NCBI RefSeq assembly: GCF_004761865.1
Contig: NZ_SJDM01000023.1
Coordinates: 1 to 50,712 of the forward strand
Length of the DNA: 50,712 bases
Reading direction: 5' to 3'
Source: Crenalkalicoccus roseus
GTDB taxonomy: Bacteria; Pseudomonadota; Alphaproteobacteria; Acetobacterales; Acetobacteraceae
A program made the translations under genes and the position numbers. Under the pieces are notes generated by a model. The model saw only the letters and a program-made list of their open reading frames with translations, made no database searches and was not told the origin of the DNA. Shown piece by piece: positions 1 through 8,222 of this stretch. The first letter of the stretch is position 1, and each line of letters starts with the position of its first letter.

Positions 1-21
1 CTACCGGTTTGTCCACGCGGC

Positions 22-1074
22 CTAGAGCAGCCGCAGCCGCGCCGCGAGGCGGTGCATCGGCCCGACCAGCAGGTTGCTCAGCACCGTGCGCGTCAGGTGG
101 AAGCCGAGCACCAGCGGCACGGCAAGGTCCAGCGCCTTGGCCGTCAGCGCCATTTCCGGCATCCCGCCCGGCGCGAAGCCGAGGATCGCCGCCGTCACCG
201 GCAGTCCGGCCAGCAGGGCGAAGGGCACGGCGATCGCCGCCAGCAGCAGGCTGAGCGCCGCCGCGGCGAGGATCGCCGCCCGCACCAGCCGCCGCGAGCC
301 GAGCAGGAAGCCGCGGTTCAGCCGCAGGCCGAGCGTCGCGCCCATCGCCACCTGCGCGGCGTCCAGGAGCGGCCCCGGCACGCCGGAGGGCAGCGCCCCG
401 GCGGCGGCGAGGCCGATCGCCACCGCGCAGGGCCCGAGCATCCAGGGGTTGGCGAAGCCGAGCCGCCGCAGCGGCAAGGCGAGCAGCAGCCCCGCCGCCG
501 CCATCGCCAGCAGGCCCGGCAGGTGGAAGGGCTGGCGCGGCGCCAGGAAGGCGCCGTAATCGCCGGGCGGCGCCAGCCAGCCGAGCAGCGGCGGGAAGCT
601 CAGTACCACCACCAGGACACGCATGGTCTGCGCCAGCGTCACCGTGGCGACCGAGACCTTCGCCTCCTGGGCCAGCATGGCCATGACGATGATCCCGCCC
701 GGCACCGAGCAGAACCAGCCGGTGCGCGCATCCGTCCCGGCAAGGCGCGTGAACACCGGCACCACCGCGATGCCGGCGGCGATGCTGATGAGGCCCGCCG
801 CCAGCAGCGCCGGCAGCGCCGCCGTGACCGCCGCCAGCACCGGGCCGGAGAAGGTGGCGCCGAGTCCGAGGCCGAGGAGGACGAGCCCCGCCGGCCGGGC
901 CCATTCCGGCATCGCGACCGGGCGCCTCCAGCCGAGGGCGGCGGTGGCCACCAGCGCGCCGATCATCCAGGCCAGCGGCACCTGCAGCAGCGACAGCACC
1001 GCGCCGCCCGCGGTGGCGGCGAGGGCGGTCAGGATCTGCGTGCGATCGGGGAGGAGGGCACGGGCGCTGCGCAA
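22..1074 (-). CDS. AbrB-family integral membrane protein
   Basis: A 350-residue, very hydrophobic protein with about ten predicted membrane segments. Two similar halves each carry a glycine/proline-rich re-entrant-like motif (CSVPGGIIVMAMLAQEA near residue 140, FAPGGMPEMALTAKAL near 305). This internal duplication with a PGG-M motif is the mark of the AbrB/'putative ammonia monooxygenase' membrane family, whose members are inner-membrane proteins of uncertain transport role. They are unrelated to the DNA-binding AbrB of Bacillus. The length is normal for the family and the gene is complete. It is transcribed away from the FlaG-like gene, with a divergent gap of about 105 bp. It is not a flagellar gene by content, so its position beside the flagellar block is probably incidental. 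The substrate is unknown. Confidence 0.8.
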   Translation of the reverse strand: MRSARALLPDRTQILTALAATAGGAVLSLLQVPLAWMIGALVATAALGWRRPVAMPEWARPAGLVLLGLGLGATFSGPVLAAVTAALPALLAAGLISIAAGIAVVPVFTRLAGTDARTGWFCSVPGGIIVMAMLAQEAKVSVATVTLAQTMRVLVVVLSFPPLLGWLAPPGDYGAFLAPRQPFHLPGLLAMAAAGLLLALPLRRLGFANPWMLGPCAVAIGLAAAGALPSGVPGPLLDAAQVAMGATLGLRLNRGFLLGSRRLVRAAILAAAALSLLLAAIAVPFALLAGLPVTAAILGFAPGGMPEMALTAKALDLAVPLVLGFHLTRTVLSNLLVGPMHRLAARLRLL

Positions 1075-1134
1075 GGCCCGCCAGCTTCGCCCCGTGGCGG
1101 CGGCCCGTCAAACCCGGCCGGCGCGTCAACCCTT

Positions 1135-1149
1135 TGGCAATCCTTCTGC
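1135..1149 (+). promoter_or_regulatory. sigma54-type -24/-12 promoter for the FlaG-like gene
   Basis: TGGCAATCCTTCTGC matches TGGCACG-N4-TTGC with GG at 1136-1137 and GC at 1148-1149, the exact 12-bp GG-to-GC spacing. A start near 1161 would leave about 19 nt of leader, and GGGGAG at 1165-1170 serves as ribosome site for the ATG at 1180. Two more such elements lie in this flagellar block (6780-6794 and 6891-6905). Confidence 0.5.
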
Positions 1150-1179
1150 CGGATTCCTGGACGCGGGGAGCGAACAGAC

Positions 1180-1536
1180 ATGCCCATCCCGCCCGCCCTG
1201 CCACCGCAAGGCCCGCCCTCGCCGCGCAGCGCCGGCACGGCATCGCCCGCCCCCGCCACCACGGAGATGGCGGAGACGGCGGCGTCCGCGGCGGCGCTGC
1301 CCAACCCGACGCTGCGGCTGGAACCCTCGCTCGGCCTGGTGGTGCTGGAGTTCCGCGACGCCCGGGGCGAGGCCCGCACCATCCCGAGCGAGCGGGAGCT
1401 CGAGGCCTATCGCACGGCCGCGCGTGCCAGCACGCCCGCCCCCGATCAGGCCAGCAGCCCGCCCGCCGGGAAGCCGGGCAGCACGGCCGCCCCGCCGCCC
1501 CAGGGGGAGGCGGAGGCGCCGGCGGCGAGCAGGTAG
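1180..1536 (+). CDS. FlaG-like flagellar protein
   Basis: A 118-residue protein. A proline/alanine-rich N-terminus of about 40 residues is followed by a compact domain (residues ~44-85, LRLEPSLGLVVLEFRDARGE then IPSERELEAYR). This resembles the FlaG core pattern of a predicted beta-hairpin ending in a conserved 'I-P' and an acidic helix. FlaG proteins are small flagellar accessory proteins linked to filament or cap assembly. The ATG at 1180 is preferred because it has a strong GGGGAG ribosome site 9 nt upstream and a sigma54-type promoter ahead. The C-terminal ~30 residues are low-complexity, and their coding bases overlap the 3' end of the convergent DUF1217 gene by 91 bp. The family call rests on a short motif, so it is moderate. 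Confidence 0.6.
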   Translation: MPIPPALPPQGPPSPRSAGTASPAPATTEMAETAASAAALPNPTLRLEPSLGLVVLEFRDARGEARTIPSERELEAYRTAARASTPAPDQASSPPAGKPGSTAAPPPQGEAEAPAASR

Positions 1537-2195
1537 CGTTCCGCCATCCGCGCCGCCTGGCGCGGATCCTGCAGCTTCGCCACGTCGAAGCGGCCGTTCA
1601 GGGTGCGCGCCTGCGCCTCCACCGACTGCAGGGCAAGCTGCGGCGGCAGGCCGAGGGCGCCGGTGACGACGCGGCGCAGCACCGGGTCGCCGAGCACGTC
1701 GTAGGGGCCCCGCACCGTCCCGGCGCGCTCCTGGAAGGCCATGGCGTCGGCAATGCCGGGGTGGCGCTGGTCCAGCTCCTGCCGCCAAGCCATGCGGCGC
1801 AGCCCGTCGGCCAGGGTGGCGTGCAGCTTCGGATCGCGCAGCCCCTCGAGGCCGCGCTCGGCGAGGTTCAGCGTCTCGGCAACGCTCTTCCAGCGCCTGT
1901 CGGGCAGCCGCGCCAGCAGCCCTTGCGGATCCTTCGGGTCGGCGACCAGTGCCCGGGCCGCGAGCCCCGCCTGGTTCACCCCCTCCGGCAGGCCGAGCGC
2001 CGGCAGCAGCACGCCGAGCACCCGCGGGTCGCGCAGCGCGGCGTTGAGGTCCGGCGCGCGCTCCACCGCGCGCGCGAAGGCCTGCATCTGGCGGTTCAGC
2101 GAGGGGTCGCGGGCGAAGCGGGCCATGGCCTGCGCCTCCGCCGCCGGGGTCATGGCCCGGCGCAGCGCCGGAATGGCCGTGGCGAGGTCCATCAT
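1446..2195 (-). CDS. DUF1217 flagellar-cluster protein
   Basis: A 249-residue, largely alpha-helical soluble protein with repeated patterns of the type NLAERGLEGLRDPK and RDPRVLGVLLPALGLP. This is typical of the DUF1217 family found in alphaproteobacterial flagellar clusters (sometimes annotated beside flgF). The molecular role is unknown. Its start codon overlaps the flbT stop by 4 nt (ATGA), so it is translationally coupled and is the last gene of the leftward flgE-flgK-flgL-flbT operon. The C-terminus is glycine/alanine-rich and overlaps the convergent FlaG-like gene. Confidence 0.7.
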   Translation of the reverse strand: MMDLATAIPALRRAMTPAAEAQAMARFARDPSLNRQMQAFARAVERAPDLNAALRDPRVLGVLLPALGLPEGVNQAGLAARALVADPKDPQGLLARLPDRRWKSVAETLNLAERGLEGLRDPKLHATLADGLRRMAWRQELDQRHPGIADAMAFQERAGTVRGPYDVLGDPVLRRVVTGALGLPPQLALQSVEAQARTLNGRFDVAKLQDPRQAARMAERYLLAAGASASPWGGGAAVLPGFPAGGLLA

Positions 2196-2650
2196 GCCCC
2201 GGCCCAGCCCGGCGGCGGCGGCCGCCGCGGCGCCTCCTGCCGCGCGGCGGCGGGCGGCGGCAGGCCGAGCACCTCGGCCTCGTGCAGCATCACCCGCCGC
2301 ACGCGCTTCAGCGCCGCGTAGCAGTCATCGGCCTCGGCCAGGGACAGCGCCTCCCTCAGCAGGGCGCGCGCCTGGGCCGAGGTGGTGGCGGCCTGGAACT
2401 CCGCCACCAGGCCACGCGCCGCGGCGAGGCCCGCCGCGCGCTCCTGCTCGGTGCCGATATAGGCGGTCTGCAGGGCGAAGTAGATGCGGCGCGCCGGGGT
2501 GGTGGCCGCCTCGGGCGGCATGATCTGCTTGCCGAAAAGGAAGCGGGCCTTGGCGGCGAGTTCGATCCGCGCGCGGTTGCGGAAGCGGATCGGGGCGCCG
2601 TTGACGACCATCATGTCGCCCGGGCGCAATTCGAGAACCAGCGTGGACAT
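2192..2650 (-). CDS. flbT: flagellar biosynthesis repressor FlbT
   Basis: A 152-residue protein beginning MSTLVLELRPGDMMVVNGAP, with the conserved RARIELAAKARFLFGKQIM stretch and an alpha-helical C-terminal half (YFALQTAYIG, QARALLREALSLAE). This is the signature of FlbT, which in Caulobacter binds the 5' leader of flagellin mRNA and represses its translation until the hook is finished. The last ~20 residues are proline/alanine-rich. The gene lies downstream of flgL and overlaps the DUF1217 gene. The usual partner flaF is not next to it here. Assignment is by sequence pattern and context. Confidence 0.88.
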   Translation of the reverse strand: MSTLVLELRPGDMMVVNGAPIRFRNRARIELAAKARFLFGKQIMPPEAATTPARRIYFALQTAYIGTEQERAAGLAAARGLVAEFQAATTSAQARALLREALSLAEADDCYAALKRVRRVMLHEAEVLGLPPPAAARQEAPRRPPPPGWAGA

Positions 2651-2746
2651 TGGCTTTTCCTTTCGATCCGCGCCGCCGCGGCGGGCGCCGCGGTGCTGGC
2701 TCCATCCTGGCCGGCGCCGCTTAACGGCCCCTGAAATCAGGCCCCT

Positions 2747-3799
2747 TCAGCGCAGAAAACTCGCAAGGGTCAGGCCGCCGAGGCGGCCGATGGCGCTGTA
2801 GCTCGCCTCCAGCGCCAGCCGCGTCTGCTGCAGGCGCGAGAGCGTCTCGGCGAGGTCCACCTCCTCGATCCCGGCCAGCTCGCCGCGCAGGACGGTCTGC
2901 ACCGCCTCGTGCCGCTGGCGTGTCGCGGCGAGCTGCGCCTCGGTCTGGCCGAGGGCCCCCGCCTCCTCGCCGAGCGCGCGCGTGGCGCTGCGCAGCCCCT
3001 CGCGCACCGTGGCGGCGAATTCCTGCAGGTCGGCAGGGGAGGCGGCATGGGCGGGTGTGAGCGCGGCGAGGCTCATCAGCCCACGCATCAGGTCGCGCGC
3101 CCAGCCGCCCGCCGTCTCCCCCTCCGACGCCGCGGCGGCGTTGCGGTTGGCGAACAGGCCGTAGGGAACCAGCCTTCCGTCCTCCGCCGGCACGCTCCGG
3201 CGCGGCTCGGCGAGGCCGGTGGTGGTGAGGAAGGTGGAGAAGGGGGTGTCGTCGGTCTGCGCCGCGAGGCGGGTGGCGGCCGCGACGGCGGCGGCGTTGC
3301 CGCCCCCTAGGCCGGCGACGGCGGCCGCGATCTGCGTCGCCATGCCCCCGGAGGGCAGGCCCTCCGGGTCGGGAACCGGCGGGTTGGCGAAGTCGGAGCC
3401 GCCGAACAGATACTCCCCGGCATGGCGCGTGTTCAGGAGGTGCCCGACCTCGACCAGCGCCGCCCGCGCCCGTTCGGCCACCGGGCCGAGCGCCTGCGGA
3501 TCGCGCGGGTCGATCTTCATCGCCACCTCCTCGGCGAATTCGCGGCCGATGGCGATCAGGCGCGACAGCACGAGCTGCGCCGCGGCGCTGCGGTCCTGCG
3601 CGAGGCCGATGGCGGCGCCGTAGGCGTCGCGCCGCGCGATCTCCGCCTTGAGCGTCGTCGCCCGCGGCAGCTGCGGCGCCAGCTCGCCGAGCGATTCGGC
3701 GCGCTGCCCGGTGCCGAGCTGGCGCGTCAGCGTCTGGAGCTGCAGCCGCATCCGCGCCGTGTCCTGGTCGAGACGGCCCAGAAGATCAATGCCGCCCAT
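2747..3799 (-). CDS. flgL: flagellar hook-associated protein FlgL (flagellin-like)
   Basis: A 350-residue protein with the flagellin/HAP3 layout. The N-terminal coiled helix (GGIDLLGRLDQDTARMRLQL...LTRQLGTGQRAESLGEL) is followed by the HAGEYLFGGSDFANPPV motif near residue 127, characteristic of FlgL (family form 'YLFAGT'). A variable alanine-rich middle follows, and a C-terminal helix (LAETLSRLQQTRLALEASYSAIGRL) packs against the N-terminal one. FlgL is exported and forms the second hook-filament junction zone. It lies 24 bp downstream of flgK in the same operon. A plain flagellin is an alternative, but the GGSDFANPP segment and the operon position favour FlgL. Confidence 0.85.
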   Translation of the reverse strand: MGGIDLLGRLDQDTARMRLQLQTLTRQLGTGQRAESLGELAPQLPRATTLKAEIARRDAYGAAIGLAQDRSAAAQLVLSRLIAIGREFAEEVAMKIDPRDPQALGPVAERARAALVEVGHLLNTRHAGEYLFGGSDFANPPVPDPEGLPSGGMATQIAAAVAGLGGGNAAAVAAATRLAAQTDDTPFSTFLTTTGLAEPRRSVPAEDGRLVPYGLFANRNAAAASEGETAGGWARDLMRGLMSLAALTPAHAASPADLQEFAATVREGLRSATRALGEEAGALGQTEAQLAATRQRHEAVQTVLRGELAGIEEVDLAETLSRLQQTRLALEASYSAIGRLGGLTLASFLR

Positions 3800-3823
3800 G
3801 GCCTCCTCTCCTCCGCGCCCTGC

Positions 3824-5323
3824 TCATCGCATCGCCGCGAGCAGCGAATCCCACATCGCCTGCACCGTGCCGACCACGCGGGCATTGGCGGCGTAGGCGT
3901 TCTGCAGCGCCACCAGCCCGGCCATCTCGGCATCCACGTCCACGCCGCTCTCGCGGCGCAGCCGCGCCTCCAGCGAGGTGCGCAGGCTGCCCGCCTCCGA
4001 CCGCGCCGCCGTCGCCGCGGCGCGGTCGGCGGCCTGCGCCGAGACGAGGCGGGCGACATAGCCCTCGATCGTCGGCGGCGCGGCGAAGGGGGAGGCGAGG
4101 CTGCCATCCGGCCCGAGCCCCGTGACCGGGACCGCCGGCCAGGGCGTGCCGGGCGCGGCGTCGGCGCCGAAGGTGAAGTCGAGCACCCGGTCGAGCAGGG
4201 TGGCGAAGCCCGCGGGGCCGCCCGGCGGGTTCGGCGCGAAGCCGGGGACGGCGTGGGTGCCGTCGCGCAGCAGGGCGGGGTTGGCCGCGACCGCCGGGTT
4301 GACGGCGATGCGCCCGGCGAAGCCGATCTGCGCGCTGCCGGCATAGGCGCCGGTGGCCGGCACGCCGCCGCCGGTGTCGGTGAACAGGCGCAGGCCCTGC
4401 GCCTCGAACCGCGCGGCGATGTGGGCGGCGGCGAGGTCCGCCTCCGCCTGCAGGCGCGGCAGGGTGCGGTCGCGCAGCGCCACCGCCTCGCCCAGCCGGC
4501 CGCCGAGCAGGCTGGCGGTGACGTCGAGGCCGTTCAGCATCACCCCCGGCAGCGTGCCGCCCGGCCCGTGGAAGGCCTGCGGCGAGAGGGTGGCGGGGGC
4601 GACGGAGAAGACGTCGCTGTCCGGGTCGAGGGGCAGCACCATCCCGCCGCGCGCGATCAGCACGATGTCGCCGCTGCCCTGGCGCACCGCCCGCACCTCG
4701 AGGCTTTCCGCGAGCCGCGCCACGGCGGCGTCGCGCCGGTCCTCGATCGCGGCGGGGTCGCCCTCCAGGCCGCTCTTCAGGCGGTTGGTGAGGGCGGCGA
4801 TCTCGCGCAGCGTGGCGTTGATGGCGGCGACCTCGCCCTCGATCGTGTCCTGCGCCTCCTGCCGGGCGCGCTGGATGGCGTCGCTGGTCTCGTTCAGGCG
4901 CCGCGCCAGGGTCTCCGCCGCCTCGAGCGCGCCGCGCTGCAGCCCGGCATCGGCGGGGCTCGCGCGCAGGCCGATCAGCCCGCCGCGCAGCGCGCCGAGC
5001 GCGTCGGTCAGCGCCGTGCCGTCGCCGGGCGCGCCCTGCGCCCGCTCGACGCCGGAGAGCAGGCGCTCGCGCAGCGCCGCCGCGGCCTCTCCGGCGCGGC
5101 TCTCCTCCAGGCGGGCGAGCAGGGCGGAATCCACGGCGCGCTGCGCCTCTCCCGTGCGCACGCCGGCGGGCAGGCCGGCGCCGGAGGCGGCGTGCTGCGG
5201 CACGGTCTTGCGCGTGTAGCCCGGCGTCTCGGCGTTGCCGATGTTCTGCGAGGACTGCGCAAGCCCGCGCTGCACGGCCGCGAGGCCGCTGCGGGCGATG
5301 CCGAGGGCGAGGTCGAGGCTCAT
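3824..5323 (-). CDS. flgK: flagellar hook-associated protein 1 FlgK
   Basis: A 499-residue protein. The N-terminus (MSLDLALGIARSGLAAVQRG, then NIGNAETPGYTRK) is the rod/hook-type N-terminal domain, and the C-terminus (VDVDAEMAGLVALQNAYAAN then ARVVGTVQAMWDSLLAAM) is the matching C-terminal helix used in axial flagellar subunits. FlgK forms the first hook-filament junction ring. Its length fits the family. It has no own sigma54-like site in the 74 bp after flgE, so it is probably read from the flgE promoter. Downstream flgL starts after 24 bp. Confidence 0.93.
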   Translation of the reverse strand: MSLDLALGIARSGLAAVQRGLAQSSQNIGNAETPGYTRKTVPQHAASGAGLPAGVRTGEAQRAVDSALLARLEESRAGEAAAALRERLLSGVERAQGAPGDGTALTDALGALRGGLIGLRASPADAGLQRGALEAAETLARRLNETSDAIQRARQEAQDTIEGEVAAINATLREIAALTNRLKSGLEGDPAAIEDRRDAAVARLAESLEVRAVRQGSGDIVLIARGGMVLPLDPDSDVFSVAPATLSPQAFHGPGGTLPGVMLNGLDVTASLLGGRLGEAVALRDRTLPRLQAEADLAAAHIAARFEAQGLRLFTDTGGGVPATGAYAGSAQIGFAGRIAVNPAVAANPALLRDGTHAVPGFAPNPPGGPAGFATLLDRVLDFTFGADAAPGTPWPAVPVTGLGPDGSLASPFAAPPTIEGYVARLVSAQAADRAAATAARSEAGSLRTSLEARLRRESGVDVDAEMAGLVALQNAYAANARVVGTVQAMWDSLLAAMR

Positions 5324-5397
5324 GGCGTGTCCAGCCTGGCGGGACGGCGGTTAAGGCGGGGTTGACGCGGCGGCGGCGCGCGCCCCGCGGCCGCGCC

Positions 5398-6723
5398 TCA
5401 GCGGCGCATGTTGATGGTGTCCTGCAGCATCTCGTCGCTGGCGCTGACGATCCGCGTGTTCGCGGTGTAGGCGCGCTGGGCCACGATCAGCTTGGTGAAT
5501 TCGTTGGCGATGTCCACGTTCGAGCGCTCGACCGAGCCGGTGATCAGCTTGCCGACGCCGTTGGAGGAGGGATCGGTCACCCGTGCCTCCCCCGATTCCA
5601 CGGTGCGCATGAAGGCCTGGCCGTCGAGGCGCTGCAGCTTGTCGGGGTCGCTGAAGGCGACCAGCGGCACGCGGGCGATGACGCGGCTCTGGCCGTTGTC
5701 GTAGTTCACCACCACGTCGCCGGTCTCGCGCATCGTCAGCCCGGCGTAGGAGCCGAGGGGGACGCCGTCCTGCGCCAGGTTGCGCACGGCGAACTCCCTG
5801 CCGGCGTACTGGGTGAGGCCCTGGGCGACGCCGAAGGCGCCGAGGTTGAGCCGGATGGTCTGCGGCCCCTGGCCGAAATCGGCGGTGAAGGAGAGCTCCG
5901 CCGGGTCGCGCGGCGCGTTGCTGGCCGGCGGGGTGATGGTGCCGGCGGCGCCGGCGTCGAAGATGTCCGCGATCGTGCCGTCGCCGATGGGCGGCGCGGC
6001 GTTGCTGTTGAACACCACCCGCACCGTGCCGCGGTCCTCCGCGGCCGCGCCGCCGACATTGCCGGGCACCCGCAGGTTCAGGTCCCAGGCGTTCGGCGTG
6101 CCGGTGACCGGCGTGAAGTCGAGATCCACGGTGAAGCGCCGGCCGAGCGAATCATAGACCTGCGCCTGCGTCCGCACCGGGCCCGCCGTGGGATCGGCGG
6201 GCAGGTTGGCGGCGAGCTCGATGCGGCTGGTGGCGATCGGGTTGAACACCTGCTGCGTCACCTGGATCGGCTCCAGCGTGGTGCGGTCGGGGTTGCCGGC
6301 CTGGTCCGAGGGCCAGCCCTGCAGGTAGTAGCCCGAGCCGTTCACCATGTAGCCGTCCTTGTCGAGGCGGAAGTCGCCGGCGCGGGTAAAGAACTGGCGG
6401 TCGTCGAAGACGGGGCGGCCGTTCACCACGCCGCGCGCGGCGGCGACGCTGAAGAAGCCCTGGCCGCCGATGGCCATGGCCAGCGGCTCCTCCGACTGCT
6501 CGATGATGCCCTGGATGCCGTTGGTGTAGTCCGGCCGCGCGATCACCGCGCCGGGCATGTGCGCGCTGTTGGAGGAGTGGGTGAGGTAGTTCACGAAATT
6601 CGTGTCGGTGCGCTTGAAGCCGATGGTCTGGCTGTTGGCCACGTTGTCCGAGACGTGGCCGAGCGCGCGGCTCTGCGCGGTGAGGCCGCTGATGGCGGTG
6701 GTGAGCGAGCCGAACAGGGACAT
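5398..6723 (-). CDS. flgE: flagellar hook protein FlgE
   Basis: A 441-residue protein starting MSLFGSLTTAISGLTAQSRA and containing VSDNVANSQTIGFKRTDTNF (axial-subunit N-terminal domain). A FlgE D2-like middle follows (TSRIELAANLPADP), and the C-terminus carries VERSNVDIANEFTKLIVAQR and YTANTRIVSASDEMLQDTIN. FlgE polymerises into the curved hook. The ATG at 6723 is chosen because the homologous N-terminus starts there and a GGAG ribosome site lies 8 nt upstream. The reading frame stays open far upstream only because of GC-rich codon bias. A near-perfect sigma54-type promoter lies at 6780-6794. First gene of the leftward operon. Confidence 0.95.
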   Translation of the reverse strand: MSLFGSLTTAISGLTAQSRALGHVSDNVANSQTIGFKRTDTNFVNYLTHSSNSAHMPGAVIARPDYTNGIQGIIEQSEEPLAMAIGGQGFFSVAAARGVVNGRPVFDDRQFFTRAGDFRLDKDGYMVNGSGYYLQGWPSDQAGNPDRTTLEPIQVTQQVFNPIATSRIELAANLPADPTAGPVRTQAQVYDSLGRRFTVDLDFTPVTGTPNAWDLNLRVPGNVGGAAAEDRGTVRVVFNSNAAPPIGDGTIADIFDAGAAGTITPPASNAPRDPAELSFTADFGQGPQTIRLNLGAFGVAQGLTQYAGREFAVRNLAQDGVPLGSYAGLTMRETGDVVVNYDNGQSRVIARVPLVAFSDPDKLQRLDGQAFMRTVESGEARVTDPSSNGVGKLITGSVERSNVDIANEFTKLIVAQRAYTANTRIVSASDEMLQDTINMRR

Positions 6724-6779
6724 GCGGGCGACTCCGGCGGTGGGGCGCGGCCGCGCGGGCGGCCGGTGCCGGAGGGCGT

Positions 6780-6794
6780 GCAGGCGCCGTGCCA
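6780..6794 (-). promoter_or_regulatory. sigma54-type -24/-12 promoter for flgE operon
   Basis: Read on the minus strand the site is TGGCACGGCGCCTGC: all seven bases of the -24 element TGGCACG, a 4-bp spacer, and CTGC for TTGC (one mismatch). GG to GC spacing is 12 bp. Predicted start is near 6768, giving about a 45-nt leader before the flgE ATG at 6723. This is the best of the three sites in the window. Confidence 0.65.
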
Positions 6795-6890
6795 GGCGCG
6801 GGGGCGCCCCGCCCGGCCGTCCCTGCCGCCTGCCCGGCAGGGCTTGCCGGCGGGGCGGGCGCGGCTTGCCGCCCGTGGCCCCGCCAGGGC

Positions 6891-6905
6891 TGGCCCGCCT
6901 CTTGC
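6891..6905 (+). promoter_or_regulatory. sigma54-type -24/-12 promoter for fliK-flgD
   Basis: TGGCCCGCCTCTTGC on the plus strand has six of seven bases of TGGCACG, a 4-bp spacer and a perfect TTGC. GG lies at 6892-6893 and GC at 6904-6905. Transcription would begin near 6916-6917, only about 2-3 nt before the fliK ATG at 6919, so fliK would be essentially leaderless or starts at a later codon. Confidence 0.55.
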
Positions 6906-6918
6906 CCCTGGCCGGGCC

Positions 6919-8205
6919 ATGGAGCCCGTGCCCGGTTTCGCCCTCGCCTTCCCCTGCCGTGACGCCGCGCCGCCCGCCGGCGGGGCGGTGCCGCCCTCCG
7001 AGGCCTTCGCCGCCCTGCTCGGCCGGGCCGCCGGCGCCCCGCCCCTTCCCGGCGAGGGCGCGGTGCCGGTGGCGGGGGAGGGCGGCACCGCCCCCGAAGC
7101 GCCGGCGCCCGGAGAGGCCGCGGCGCCCGGCCCGCCCCTGCTCGTGCCACTTCCGGCTCCCCTGCCGGTGCCGCTCCCCGATGGGCAGCCCGCGGCGGCC
7201 GCGGCCGCTCCGGCGCCCCCGGCCGAAGGAGGGGCGCCGCGCAAGCCCGGCACGGACGCCGCGCCAAACCCCGGCATGGCCGGGTGGCCCGTGCCGGAGA
7301 CCGGCCCCGTGCCGGAGGCCGGCCCGCCGCCGCCCGGGGGGAGGGAGGAGGGACCCTCCCCGGCGGAGCCGGCCGGCGGTCCCGGACCCTCGGCCGGCCA
7401 TGCCGCCGGCGCGGTCCAGGGCACCCCCCCGACGGTCGGCGGGGAGGAGGCGCGGCCCGCAGGCCCCGTCCCGCCCGCGAAGGGAGGGGGGGCGGAACGG
7501 CCGGCGGCCGGCGACGCCGCGGCCCGGCCCGCCTCGGCCGAGGAAGGCGCCGCCGCTCCGCCTCGCCCCGCGGCGTCCGAGGTCCCGCTGGCGGATGGCG
7601 CGCCGGCCGCATCCGAGGCCCCCGCGCCCGCCGCGCGCCCGGCGGAGGCGCCGGCGGCCGCCCCGGCTCCGCCTGCCATCGCCGAGGCGGCGGCCCGGGA
7701 CGCGGCGCCAGGCCCCGCCTTCGCCGCCAGCCCGGCGCCGCCCGCGGCGGAGGAGGCGGCCGCGCCCGCCGCCCCGCCCCCCCGCCCCGCCCCGCCGCCG
7801 GCGCAGCAGGTGGCGCCGGTCGCCATCGCGCTCGTGCAACTGCCGGGGGAGCGCTCCGCGCTGCGGATCGCGCTGGAGCCGCCCGAACTCGGCCGGGTGG
7901 AGATCCGCATCGAGCGCGGCGGCGAGGGCGATGCCGTGCGGATCCTGGCGGAACGGCCGGAGACCCTGGCGCTGCTGCAGCGGGACCAGCGGGAACTCGG
8001 CCGCGCCCTCGACCAGGCCGGCGTCCAGACCGAGGCGGGCGGGTTGAGCTTCGGCCTGGCCGGCCAGGATGCGGCGGATGCACGGGACAGGAGGCAGCAG
8101 GGCGGCGGGGGGCGGCATGCCGCGGCGCCCGTCGCCTCGGCCGAGGCTCTGGTCGCCCCGGCGCCGCGCGGCGGCCTGACCGCATTGCTCGACATCACCG
8201 CCTGA
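6919..8205 (+). CDS. fliK: flagellar hook-length control protein FliK
   Basis: A 428-residue protein. The first ~300 residues are proline/alanine/glycine low-complexity, as expected of the flexible FliK 'ruler' region. The C-terminal ~110 residues hold the Flg_hook/FliK switch domain, with ALRIALEPPELGRVEIRIER near residues 314-333 (family pattern 'L-x-P-x-x-LG-x-V-x-V') followed by ETLALLQRDQRELGRALDQA. FliK is exported during hook growth and makes FlhB switch export specificity. The start is uncertain: the ATG at 6919 has no clear ribosome site and sits on the predicted transcription start. flgD follows after 17 bp. Confidence 0.82.
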   Translation: MEPVPGFALAFPCRDAAPPAGGAVPPSEAFAALLGRAAGAPPLPGEGAVPVAGEGGTAPEAPAPGEAAAPGPPLLVPLPAPLPVPLPDGQPAAAAAAPAPPAEGGAPRKPGTDAAPNPGMAGWPVPETGPVPEAGPPPPGGREEGPSPAEPAGGPGPSAGHAAGAVQGTPPTVGGEEARPAGPVPPAKGGGAERPAAGDAAARPASAEEGAAAPPRPAASEVPLADGAPAASEAPAPAARPAEAPAAAPAPPAIAEAAARDAAPGPAFAASPAPPAAEEAAAPAAPPPRPAPPPAQQVAPVAIALVQLPGERSALRIALEPPELGRVEIRIERGGEGDAVRILAERPETLALLQRDQRELGRALDQAGVQTEAGGLSFGLAGQDAADARDRRQQGGGGRHAAAPVASAEALVAPAPRGGLTALLDITA

Positions 8206-8222
8206 CGAAGGAGGAGCCGGCC

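Noticed and set aside
52-1536. Long plus-strand frame antisense to the AbrB-family gene, rich in Arg/Gln/His
   Set aside because: Only its last 118 codons (from ATG 1180) look like a protein. The rest is a GC-bias shadow of the membrane protein on the other strand.
5362-6918. Long open plus-strand frame running into fliK
   Set aside because: It is antisense to flgE with low-complexity composition. FliK homology and a sigma54-type promoter place the start near 6919.
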